Origin: an uncultured Prevotella sp.
GTDB lineage: Bacteria > Bacteroidota > Bacteroidia > Bacteroidales > Bacteroidaceae
NCBI GenBank assembly: GCA_934196725.1
Contig: CAKPWR010000064.1
Coordinates: 1-14,008 of the forward strand
DNA: 14,008 nucleotides
Direction: 5' to 3'
Translations under genes and position numbers: made by a program
Notes under the pieces: generated by a model
The model's database searches: none
The model's input: the letters and a program-made list of their open reading frames with translations, nothing else
What the model was told of the DNA's origin: nothing
Part shown: piece by piece, positions 5,749 to 11,927 of the stretch
How the letters are laid out: each line of letters starts with the position of its first letter
How positions within the stretch are numbered: position 1 is the first letter of the stretch

Positions 5749-6333
5749 ATGAAGAAAATATTTATTGCCATGGTCATGGCTTTCTGCTCGCTGGGAATCT
5801 CAGCCCAGACAGAGAATGGTTTCAGGGAGATTGAAGTACAGGACAGTTTTTATGTCAATCCATTCACATTCTTTCAGAATGGACTGATTTTAGCAGCAGG
5901 AGATAAGGACAGCTATAATGCGATGACCATCGGGTGGGGAAGCATGGGAACAATCTGGGGCAGGAACTTGCCTTTGATGACAGTCTATGTAGCTCAGAAA
6001 AGATACACGCATGAATTTATGGAGAAATCGAAGTATTTCACGGTGATGCAGTTCTCTGATACTGATGTCATTCAGTATATGGGCAAGCACAGCGGTAGAG
6101 ATGGCGATAAGGCCAAGGCTCTTTCTCTGCATGTGGCTTATACTAAAAATGGTACTCCTTATTTTAAGGAGGCAGATGTCGTGATAGAATGTGAAATCAT
6201 GTATAGTGCACCTTTCGAGGAGAAGAATTTCCGTAATGACGTGCCTAAGAAAACGTATGCCAACTTTCCAGCAGGCATTCATACAATGTATCTGGGACAG
6301 ATTGTTGGCGCTTGGAAAAATAATAGCATGTAA
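5749..6333 (+). CDS. Exported flavin reductase-like FMN-binding protein
   Basis: The 194-residue product has a clear signal peptide (MKKIFIAMVMAFCSLGISAQ, cut near 20). The mature part carries the flavin reductase-like split-barrel pattern: NAMTIGWGSMGTIWGRNLPL, then VYVAQKRYTHEFMEKSKYFTVMQFS. Family members such as flavoredoxins bind FMN and shuttle electrons or reduce flavin; an exported version is uncommon. The gene begins 1 nt after the nitroreductase stop and closes the operon. Its last 16 codons plus the following 17 nt lie in a 65-bp sequence repeated at 7812-7875, so the 3' end has been duplicated around an insert. The frame itself looks intact and of normal length. Confidence 0.82.
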   Translation: MKKIFIAMVMAFCSLGISAQTENGFREIEVQDSFYVNPFTFFQNGLILAAGDKDSYNAMTIGWGSMGTIWGRNLPLMTVYVAQKRYTHEFMEKSKYFTVMQFSDTDVIQYMGKHSGRDGDKAKALSLHVAYTKNGTPYFKEADVVIECEIMYSAPFEEKNFRNDVPKKTYANFPAGIHTMYLGQIVGAWKNNSM

Positions 6334-6350
6334 CTTCTGAAAAAATAACC
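6286..6350 (+). repeat. 65-bp direct repeat copy 1 (3' end of flavin reductase gene)
   Basis: It is identical to 7812-7875 except for one substitution (GGGACAG versus GGGGCAG) and one extra A in an A-run. It covers the last 16 codons including the stop and 17 nt of downstream DNA. Similarity ends abruptly on both sides: after ATAACC on the right and before ATGTATC on the left. The starts of the two copies are 1526 bp apart and bracket the AT-rich two-gene insert. Confidence 0.9.
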
Positions 6351-6563
6351 AGCTGTCCGGTTGCAGGTACGAAGGAACGGATAGTGAGTTCTTCGGATTT
6401 TATTTGTACATTTTGCAATGTCATTCAGAATTTTGTTTGTTTTTAAAAGCGACACTAGGATAAGTGAAATTTCTGACATGGCAAAATCCTGAGCAACTTT
6501 TTGTTGCTCAGGCACTTGTAAAAAACATCAAATTATAGTGTTGCGGAAATAAGGAACATATAA
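6351..6563. other. Intergenic DNA at the left end of the insert
   Basis: CTGTCCG (6353-6359) and CGGATAG can form a weak hairpin just after repeat copy 1. A perfect 10-bp hairpin, CCTGAGCAAC-TTTTT-GTTGCTCAGG, lies at 6488-6512 without a T-run, so it may be a boundary or regulatory structure. TAGTGTTG at 6536-6543 is one base from TAnnTTTG and could be the -7 of the YczE-like gene, with a poor CTTG at 6515-6518. No gene is seen. Confidence 0.4.
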
Positions 6564-7238
6564 ATGATTAGAAACGAATTATTTAGAAGATATGCGCTAT
6601 TTCTGTGCTCCGTATTTGTAAATGCTTTTGGTATTTCTGTTATAACTAAAGCCATGTTGGGAACTTCTGCTATTTCCAGTGTTCCATTTGTATTAAGCCT
6701 CTTTACACCTTACACGATGGGGCAATATACAATTTATTTGAATCTTCTTTTCATTTTGCTGGAAATGACCATGATGAAAAAGAAAGAAATAGTTATGAAA
6801 CGTTATGAGTTAATAAGCCAAATCCCAGTCGGTTTTTGTTTTGGCTTGTTCATTGATATTTCCATGAACTATTTGCTGGTATGGTTATCTCCCGACTACT
6901 ATCTTGCACAAATAGTAGCCTTGCTTGTCGGTTGCTTTATTTTAGGATTAGGCATAAGTTTAGAAGTCAAAGCCAATGTTTCGATGGTGGCTGGGGAATA
7001 TTTGGTTCAAGTCATTGCAAAATTTGTCCATAAGGAGTTTGGTTTTATCAAAGTCTGCTTCGATGTTTCATTAGTTTTTATTGCTTGTGCTTTATCTGTA
7101 ACTTTCCTTTCCAATATAGAGGGAGTTCGTGAGGGTACAGTAATTGCGGCTTTGGTAGTAGGTCCTATATCGCATTTGTTATTGCCTTATTGGAGAATAT
7201 TCGATAGTTGGTTGCTTATATCAGAATATAATGTCTAA
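6564..7238 (+). CDS. YczE/YyaS/YitT-type membrane protein (DUF6198-like)
   Basis: The 224-residue polytopic membrane protein has about five or six hydrophobic segments, starting at residues 10-30 (YALFLCSVFVNAFGISV), with KAMLGTSAISSVPFVLS and the GQYTIYLNLLFILLEM stretch. These are typical of the YczE/YyaS/YitT group annotated as DUF6198 in Bacteroidota. Its biochemical role is not established. It lies 17 nt before the acetyltransferase gene, suggesting a two-gene operon. Both are clearly more AT-rich than their neighbours (6841-6900 has 23 G+C of 60; 4861-4920 in the flavin operon has 29 of 60) and lie between two copies of a 65-bp repeat, so the pair looks acquired. It is unlikely to belong functionally to the flavin operon. 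Confidence 0.75.
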   Translation: MIRNELFRRYALFLCSVFVNAFGISVITKAMLGTSAISSVPFVLSLFTPYTMGQYTIYLNLLFILLEMTMMKKKEIVMKRYELISQIPVGFCFGLFIDISMNYLLVWLSPDYYLAQIVALLVGCFILGLGISLEVKANVSMVAGEYLVQVIAKFVHKEFGFIKVCFDVSLVFIACALSVTFLSNIEGVREGTVIAALVVGPISHLLLPYWRIFDSWLLISEYNV

Positions 7239-7255
7239 TCAAACAATTAAGAAAA

Positions 7256-7798
7256 ATGAATAATAAAACAGAACAGATTATCAATCTTGCAGACAACAAA
7301 GTTCAGAGTGATTTAGAAAGGGCGAAAAGACTGTGTGCAGAGTTACAAAATGTAACTATATATGATTCTGCATATAGAGAAATCATTATGTTGTTAATAC
7401 CTGACATTCCTATGAATACATATATCAGCCCTCCATTTTATTGTGATAACGGATATAATATCCATTTAGGAGAATCTGTTTTCATTAATTCTAATTGTAT
7501 CTTTCTTGATGCAGTATCTATCCATATTGGAAAAAACTCGTTAATAGGTCCAAATTGCCAGTTATATACTCCACAACACCCTATAAACTATATCGAGCGT
7601 AGAAAAAAAATAGAAACCGCATTTCCAATTTGCATTGGAGAGGATTGCTGGTTAGGTGGGAATGTGACTATTTGTCCAGGAGTTACCATTGGGGACCGTT
7701 GTGTCATTGCCGCCGGAAGTGTTGTCACAAAATCATTTCCTGCAGATTCTTTCATCGCTGGAAACCCAGCAATAAAGAAAAAGTCTTTACCGCAATAA
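7256..7798 (+). CDS. Maltose/galactoside O-acetyltransferase family (hexapeptide repeat)
   Basis: The 180-residue product has the Maa/LacA/NodL layout: a short N-terminal helical part (10-50), then a left-handed beta-helix with isoleucine-paced hexapeptides (about 68-170) such as IHIGKNSLIGPNC and ICPGVTIGDRCVIAAGSVV, ending in the FIAGNPA signature. His108 in YTPQHPI matches the catalytic His of LacA-type enzymes. These enzymes move acetyl from acetyl-CoA to a sugar hydroxyl in the cytoplasm; the acceptor cannot be told. It follows the membrane protein by 17 nt and ends 13 nt before repeat copy 2. It is strongly AT-rich (7261-7320 and 7381-7440 each have 18 G+C of 60), supporting acquisition with the upstream gene. 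Confidence 0.87.
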   Translation: MNNKTEQIINLADNKVQSDLERAKRLCAELQNVTIYDSAYREIIMLLIPDIPMNTYISPPFYCDNGYNIHLGESVFINSNCIFLDAVSIHIGKNSLIGPNCQLYTPQHPINYIERRKKIETAFPICIGEDCWLGGNVTICPGVTIGDRCVIAAGSVVTKSFPADSFIAGNPAIKKKSLPQ

Positions 7799-7811
7799 TT
7801 TAACTTATATT

Positions 7812-7859
7812 ATGTATCTGGGGCAGATTGTTGGCGCTTGGAAAAATAATAGCATGTAA
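7812..7859 (+). pseudogene. Detached 3' fragment of the flavin reductase gene
   Basis: It reads MYLGQIVGAWKNNSM followed by stop, the same C-terminus as the intact flavin reductase ending at 6333. There is no upstream homology, so it is a remnant and not a gene. It marks where the original gene end and terminator probably lay before the insert arrived. Confidence 0.75.
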
Positions 7860-7875
7860 CTTCTGAAAAATAACC
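7812..7875 (+). repeat. 65-bp direct repeat copy 2
   Basis: A copy of 6286-6350 with one substitution and one A deleted. It starts 13 nt after the acetyltransferase stop and runs directly into the terminator hairpin at 7872-7923. Confidence 0.9.
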
Positions 7876-7923
7876 GACTGATAATAGGCTATCTTGAAGC
7901 GAAGGACCTGTAGTCAGTCGGTT
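7872..7923. terminator. Hairpin terminator between convergent genes
   Basis: AACCGACTGA (7872-7881) pairs perfectly with TCAGTCGGTT (7914-7923). The 32-nt interior can partly pair (AGG with CCT). Plus-strand exit reads TTTGTTTATT; minus-strand exit reads TTATTTTTC. It therefore could stop transcription from both the plus genes and the convergent PepSY-like gene. Confidence 0.6.
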
Positions 7924-7939
7924 TGTTTATTCCTGCTGA

Positions 7940-8386
7940 TCAGTCAATATCTATTAATTGGAAATGCTTGTTGAAGGTCAAATCCAATCCGTTTGTCAGT
8001 TCCACCTCGTATTCATTCTTGTTCATTTCAATCTTTTTCACCGATTGCCCTGCATAATTATCATTCAAGTAGTTCTTGATGGTTTGCGGAATCAACTGGA
8101 CTGGCACGATTCCCTGCTTGCAGTCAATCTCTGTAAGATTTCCCTTTTTGTCGAACTCCAGCTTCGTGCCATTCTGCAGAACCACATCATAGCTTCTGCT
8201 GACAACTCCCGATCCAATCGTTGCAAGCATCACCTTCTGACCATTGAAATGTTGGCTGAGCAAGGTCTGCGCCTTGGCAGGAAGTGCATTTACAGAGATA
8301 GGCTTGTCGTTGCCCGCATTCGCCACCATATTGCATGAAACCATGCAGCAAATGGCAATCATCAATATTCGAAATATTCTTTTCAT
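7940..8386 (-). CDS. Periplasmic PepSY-like protein (DUF2874 type)
   Basis: The 148-residue product has an N-terminal signal sequence (about 1-24, ANAGND cleavage likely; MVSCN could instead be a weak lipobox). The mature part has two similar halves, LPAKAQTLLSQHFNGQKVM...YDVVLQNGTKLEFDKKGNLTEIDC and IPQTIKNYLNDNYAGQ...YEVELTNGLDLTFNKHFQLIDID. This is the repeated pattern of the Bacteroidota PepSY-like family PF11396, small periplasmic proteins of unknown function. It is convergent with the plus-strand operon and separated from the upstream minus operon by a weak terminator, so probably monocistronic. TTAATTTG just upstream of the ATG is one base from the -7 consensus but very close to the start. 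Confidence 0.85.
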   Translation of the reverse strand: MKRIFRILMIAICCMVSCNMVANAGNDKPISVNALPAKAQTLLSQHFNGQKVMLATIGSGVVSRSYDVVLQNGTKLEFDKKGNLTEIDCKQGIVPVQLIPQTIKNYLNDNYAGQSVKKIEMNKNEYEVELTNGLDLTFNKHFQLIDID

Positions 8387-8415
8387 AAGCTACAAATTAA
8401 AATTTTATAATACCT

Positions 8416-8443
8416 AAAAAGCGATGGGTGCTTAAACGCCATC
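8416..8443 (-). terminator. Weak intrinsic terminator after the minus operon
   Basis: On the minus strand GATGG (8443-8439) pairs with CCATC (8427-8423) around an 11-nt loop, followed by GCTTTTT. The stem is short. It sits 47 nt past the end of the RNase H-fold gene, where the long minus-strand operon should end. Confidence 0.4.
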
Positions 8444-8490
8444 ATCTAAGAATTAGACGCAAATCGTGCCTGAAAGTTTAAAGAGAAATT

Positions 8491-8931
8491 TTATTGCGGC
8501 TTCTGATGAAACTCATTTCTTGTCTTTGCCATTGCTTCCGTAGCCCTGTCATGGGTTTCTATCAGCAATGGACTTTTGTGATATTGTACGATTTTGACTC
8601 CGACTGAGTTGTGCCTTTTCTTTTCCTCGATGCATTGGATAATCAAGTCTGGATTTGCCGACTTTGATGTTGGAGTCTTGTCAAAGTTCTGAATATAGGC
8701 AGCGTTGGTCAGGAAGAGAATATCAGAACCTTCTGGAATTTCCTGCATTACCTTCACCATGAGGGTTAGCATCATGCGGAACTCAGTGGTGTGTAGGTCG
8801 CTGATTACATCACGGCTGATGATATTGCCGTTATGCTCAATCACAACGGCAGCACCACCAGCTCGCTCTTTATGGCCATAATCACATGAACCACCTATCC
8901 AAACGTAATATGTAGAAGTGTCTTGTGTCAT
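8491..8931 (-). CDS. RNase H-fold protein with degenerate active site
   Basis: The 146-residue product aligns by eye along the core of RNase HI. WIGGSC (11-16) stands for FTDGSC, GGAAVVIEHNGNI for the second strand, TTEFRMML (48-55) for TTNNRMEL, ILFLTNAAYI (71-80) for the TDSQYV strand, and THDRATEAM (126-134) for the C-terminal Asp helix. Of the four catalytic carboxylates, D10 becomes Gly13, E48 becomes Met54, D70 becomes Asn76, and only D134 is kept (Asp128). Hybrid cleavage is therefore unlikely; a binding or scaffold role is possible. The ATG at 8931 lies 2 nt after the alkylation repair gene's stop, implying coupling. The open frame continues upstream to 9102 but only as a shadow of that gene. 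The exact subfamily was not recognised. Confidence 0.75.
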   Translation of the reverse strand: MTQDTSTYYVWIGGSCDYGHKERAGGAAVVIEHNGNIISRDVISDLHTTEFRMMLTLMVKVMQEIPEGSDILFLTNAAYIQNFDKTPTSKSANPDLIIQCIEEKKRHNSVGVKIVQYHKSPLLIETHDRATEAMAKTRNEFHQKPQ

Positions 8932-8933
8932 AA

Positions 8934-9614
8934 TTATTTTGTCTTCAACGTCCGCAGATATTCCTTCTGCTCGGGCGTGATTCTGTAGCTCTCGATGGCT
9001 TTCTGGATAGTCTTGTTGTGCGTCCAGGGAGCAAGGCGGTGTTGCTCGATGTAGGGAATCGTTGCATCCCATTGCTTGGCAAGGGCGGTGGCAAAGAACC
9101 ATGCAACCATCATCTTTACATAATACTCTTCGCTCCTTGCTGATGCAGGAATTTCAAGATATTCTGCCTTGAAGTCTTTATCTAGGTAATGAGACATAAG
9201 TTCCTCTATTCCAAAGCGACAAGTATAGACGTGTGACGATTCACTCCAAGTCTTTATTTTCGCCAATAGCTCCTTCTTGTGTTTGGCAAACACCTTCGGA
9301 GACATGATGTCGCAAACCGCCCAGTTGTCCACGAATGGCAGAAAGGTGTCTGTAAGACGGATGCATTCTTCGTAATCCTTCACCTCGGAAATGATGAGAC
9401 CGTGAAGCATGTTCTCATCGTAGTATTCATGAGGAAGCTGATGAAGGAATTCCTCGCATTCAGCCTCCTTTGTAAATTCTTTTGTGAACTTGCGAAGCAC
9501 AGGCACACGAATGCCTATGAAGCTCTCAATAGGCACTCCCGGTGTCAGTTTAGCTTGGAAAGCAGCATACTGCTTATCCTGCATAGCGAATAGTCTTTCT
9601 TGAAGTGATGTCAT
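8934..9614 (-). CDS. AlkD-type DNA alkylation repair protein
   Basis: The 226-residue all-helical product fits the DNA alkylation repair family (PF08713): GIRVPVLRKFTKEF near 34-47, VDNWAVCDIMSPK (95-107), then TCRFGIEELMSHYLD (131-145). Trp98, Asp102 and Arg133 plausibly correspond to the Trp/Asp/Arg set that AlkD uses to excise 3-methyladenine or 7-methylguanine without base flipping. Length and order are normal. It is cytoplasmic. It sits 46 nt downstream of the aldo/keto reductase and 2 nt upstream of the RNase H-fold gene. Its place in an operon of carbonyl and redox enzymes fits a response to electrophiles that also alkylate DNA; that link is inference. Confidence 0.87.
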   Translation of the reverse strand: MTSLQERLFAMQDKQYAAFQAKLTPGVPIESFIGIRVPVLRKFTKEFTKEAECEEFLHQLPHEYYDENMLHGLIISEVKDYEECIRLTDTFLPFVDNWAVCDIMSPKVFAKHKKELLAKIKTWSESSHVYTCRFGIEELMSHYLDKDFKAEYLEIPASARSEEYYVKMMVAWFFATALAKQWDATIPYIEQHRLAPWTHNKTIQKAIESYRITPEQKEYLRTLKTK

Positions 9615-9660
9615 AAAATCTTTGTTTTACATTGAGCCTTAGTTGGGAGCGATAGTCACT

Positions 9661-10521
9661 CTATTCTGTTGGTTTCACTATGGCTCTCCACTCCATAAAC
9701 TGCTTGGCAACCTGTCCGTCGTGGTGGTCGAAGAATAGGCTGTGGGCAGTATCAAGTGCTGCAATAGCCTTCATGTCATCAGCATCAAGTTCGAAATCAA
9801 AGAGGTTCAGATTCTCTTTCATACGCTCCTTGTGGACGGTCTTTGGGATGATGATTACATCGCTCTGCAACAGCCATCGTAATGCCACTTGTGCTGCAGT
9901 CTTGCCGTGCTTTTCGCCAATCTGGGTGAGGGTAGGATTCGTAAATAGTCCATTGAGACCTTCTGCCAGAGGAGCCCACGCCATGATATGCGTACCGAAC
10001 TCATCCATGAATTTGCGTGCCTTAAGTTGCTGGTCGAACACATGTGTCTCCACCTGGTTTACCATTGGCGCAATCTCCATGTTTGAAGCAAGGTCTATGA
10101 GATGATCTGGGAAGAAATTGCTCACTCCGATGGCACGAAGTTTTCCTGCCTTGTAAGCTTTCTCCAAGTCGCGGTAGGCTCCATAGCGGTCGCAGAAAGG
10201 CTGGTGGAGGAGCATCAGGTCGATGTGATCGGTCTGCAGTTTGCGCAGACTTTCGTCAATACTCTTCATGGTCTGTCCTTCGCCATAGTTAGAAATCCAT
10301 ACCTTGGAAACGAGGAAAATATCATCACGATTCACACCGCTCTTCTTCCATGCATTGCCCACGGCTTCCTCGTTGAGATAAGCCTGTGCAGTATCTATCA
10401 TCCGATAGCCAACGCTGAGAGCATCCAGCACACAACGCTCACACTCATCAGGTTCTACCTGATAAACACCATAACCCAGTTGTGGCATTTCCACGCCATT
10501 GCTTAACTTTATCTTCTTCAT
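9661..10521 (-). CDS. Aldo/keto reductase
   Basis: The 286-residue cytoplasmic (alpha/beta)8 enzyme carries the complete AKR catalytic tetrad: Asp43 and Tyr48 in MIDTAQAYLNEE, Lys73 in LVSKVW and His106 in DLMLLHQP. Family signatures GVSNF and IIPKTVHKERMKENL (NADPH phosphate site) are present. Such enzymes, the DkgA/DkgB type among them, reduce aldehydes and ketones with NADPH; the exact substrate is not visible. It is separated by 24 nt from the CMD-cupin gene upstream in the operon. In enterobacteria, DkgA is induced with YqhD by the AraC-type regulator YqhC under aldehyde stress, and this operon also has an AraC-type gene at its head. Confidence 0.92.
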   Translation of the reverse strand: MKKIKLSNGVEMPQLGYGVYQVEPDECERCVLDALSVGYRMIDTAQAYLNEEAVGNAWKKSGVNRDDIFLVSKVWISNYGEGQTMKSIDESLRKLQTDHIDLMLLHQPFCDRYGAYRDLEKAYKAGKLRAIGVSNFFPDHLIDLASNMEIAPMVNQVETHVFDQQLKARKFMDEFGTHIMAWAPLAEGLNGLFTNPTLTQIGEKHGKTAAQVALRWLLQSDVIIIPKTVHKERMKENLNLFDFELDADDMKAIAALDTAHSLFFDHHDGQVAKQFMEWRAIVKPTE

Positions 10522-10545
10522 AATTGCAAAATTTTTTTATTATTA

Positions 10546-11361
10546 TTATTTTAACTTGTTATATTCCTCATCACTCACAGCCTCCAGCCACTCGTTGGAG
10601 CTGTTCTCACCAGGTATTTCAAAGGCGAGGTGAGCAAACCAGCTGTCTTTTGCAGCCCCATGCCAATGCTTCACGTTGGCTGGAATGTGGATGACTGTGC
10701 CAGGGAGAATCTCCTGCGCAGGCTTGCCTTCTTCCTGGTACCAGCCACGTCCGGCTACGCCTACCAGCATCTGTCCGCCACCCTTTGTGGCGTGGTGCGT
10801 GTGCCAGTTGTTGCGGCAACCTGGCTCAAAGGTTACGTTGAAGAAAGGTATCTGACTGTCAGATATTTGTGCCAGATAACTGTTTCCCTTGAAGTATTTG
10901 GCATAAGCGGTGTTTGGCTCGCCAATAGGAAAAATCATCTCACGCTGGAATGCTGCCTTTGCGTCTTCGCCTTTCACGTCTTCGCTCCACACCTCCTTAG
11001 CCAGATTGAATGCAGCCCAAGCTTTTGGCCAGCCGGCGTAGAAGGCGATGTGAGTGATGATTTCTGCCGCTTCCGTGCGGGTAATTCCGTTATTCTTTGC
11101 CGACTGCAGGTGATATTTCAGCGAACTGTCGGTGATTCCTTGGCTGATGAGCGAAGTGATTGTTACCAAACTGCGGTCACGCAATGAAAGCAGGTCATTG
11201 CGGCTCCATACTTCTCCGAAGAGAATGTCGTCGTTGAGGTGGGCGAATTCAGGGGCAAACTCACCCAGTTGGGTGCGCCCTGCTGTTTGTACTATTTTTT
11301 GTTGTGCCATAATGTTGAGCGATAGCGTTGTTAATATAATGAATGTTGCAAAAGCTTTCAT
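10546..11361 (-). CDS. Exported carboxymuconolactone decarboxylase-cupin fusion
   Basis: The 271-residue product has a signal peptide (MKAFATFIILTTLSLNIMAQ). Residues 40-125 match the CMD/AhpD-like domain: FGEVWSRNDLLSLRDRSLVTI, KYHLQSAKNNGITRTEAAEI, HIAFYAGWPKAW. Residues 170-250 form a cupin with metal ligands His187 and His189 (NWHTHHAT), Gln197 and probably His234 (HIPANVKHWHG). The CMD part has no CxxC pair, so AhpD-type peroxidase chemistry is not supported. Bacterial CMD-cupin fusions are commonly found with flavodoxins and aldo/keto reductases; substrates are unknown. Neighbours are 24 and 25 nt away. Periplasmic location of a normally cytoplasmic fold repeats the pattern seen in the plus-strand operon. 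Confidence 0.87.
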   Translation of the reverse strand: MKAFATFIILTTLSLNIMAQQKIVQTAGRTQLGEFAPEFAHLNDDILFGEVWSRNDLLSLRDRSLVTITSLISQGITDSSLKYHLQSAKNNGITRTEAAEIITHIAFYAGWPKAWAAFNLAKEVWSEDVKGEDAKAAFQREMIFPIGEPNTAYAKYFKGNSYLAQISDSQIPFFNVTFEPGCRNNWHTHHATKGGGQMLVGVAGRGWYQEEGKPAQEILPGTVIHIPANVKHWHGAAKDSWFAHLAFEIPGENSSNEWLEAVSDEEYNKLK

Positions 11362-11386
11362 AAAAGCCCTCCTTAATAGTTATCCC

Positions 11387-11923
11387 TTAAACAGATTTTC
11401 CCAACTCGTATGCTTCCTGCAATTTCTGGTTGCCTTCAATGGTGCGTGGCGCGTCAACGCCTCCGCAGAACAGTGTGCCGGCAAGGCGACACTCTGGATA
11501 GCAGTCAATCCAGCCAGTCAGTCCGGCTTCAGCACGCTTCGGTACTTCTGGTTCATCCTCGGCAGCAGTAGAGAGCATGTAAACATCACGGAACTTGTAA
11601 TCAAGCGAGAACATGGCGTTCATTCGGTCGATGAGCGTCTTCATCTGTCCGCTCATCTCATAATAATATATAGGTGTTGCCCAGCAAACAACATCGGCAT
11701 TCAGCACTTTCTGCATGATGTCGTTCACATCATCCTTGATGACACACCTGCCCAACTTCTGACAAGCCAGACAGCCTTTGCAGAACCTGATGTCCTTTCC
11801 TGCAAGCGAAATCTTTTCCACTTCATGACCTGCAGCCTTGGCACCTTCGATAAACTGATCAGCGAGCATGTCGCTGTTTGAACCAGTACGCAGACTGGTA
11901 GAGATTACGATTACTTTCTTCAT
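11387..11923 (-). CDS. Flavodoxin-fold NAD(P)H:FMN oxidoreductase with Isf-like cysteine motif
   Basis: The 178-residue flavodoxin-like product has the FMN phosphate loop STSLRTGSNSDML (8-20) and WATPIYYYEMSGQMKTLIDR, the FMN-ring strand and helix of the NADPH-dependent FMN reductase family. Cysteines at 48, 51, 54 and 60 form C-x2-C-x2-C-x5-C, the compact spacing known from archaeal and bacterial iron-sulfur flavoproteins (Isf), so a [4Fe-4S] cluster is possible. Many relatives without a cluster have part of this motif. It is cytoplasmic, with no signal peptide. The start lies 4 nt after the hydrolase stop and the end is 25 nt before the CMD-cupin gene. A role in flavin or quinone reduction within the operon is likely. 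Confidence 0.85.
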   Translation of the reverse strand: MKKVIVISTSLRTGSNSDMLADQFIEGAKAAGHEVEKISLAGKDIRFCKGCLACQKLGRCVIKDDVNDIMQKVLNADVVCWATPIYYYEMSGQMKTLIDRMNAMFSLDYKFRDVYMLSTAAEDEPEVPKRAEAGLTGWIDCYPECRLAGTLFCGGVDAPRTIEGNQKLQEAYELGKSV

Positions 11924-11927
11924 TGTA

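Noticed and set aside
6488..6512. Integron attC site
   Set aside because: The arms do not fit RYYYAAC/GTTRRRY and no integron integrase is present.
8932..9102. 57-residue N-terminal extension of the RNase H-fold protein
   Set aside because: It overlaps the AlkD coding region in another frame and has no family similarity; the ATG at 8931 gives a normal RNase H start.
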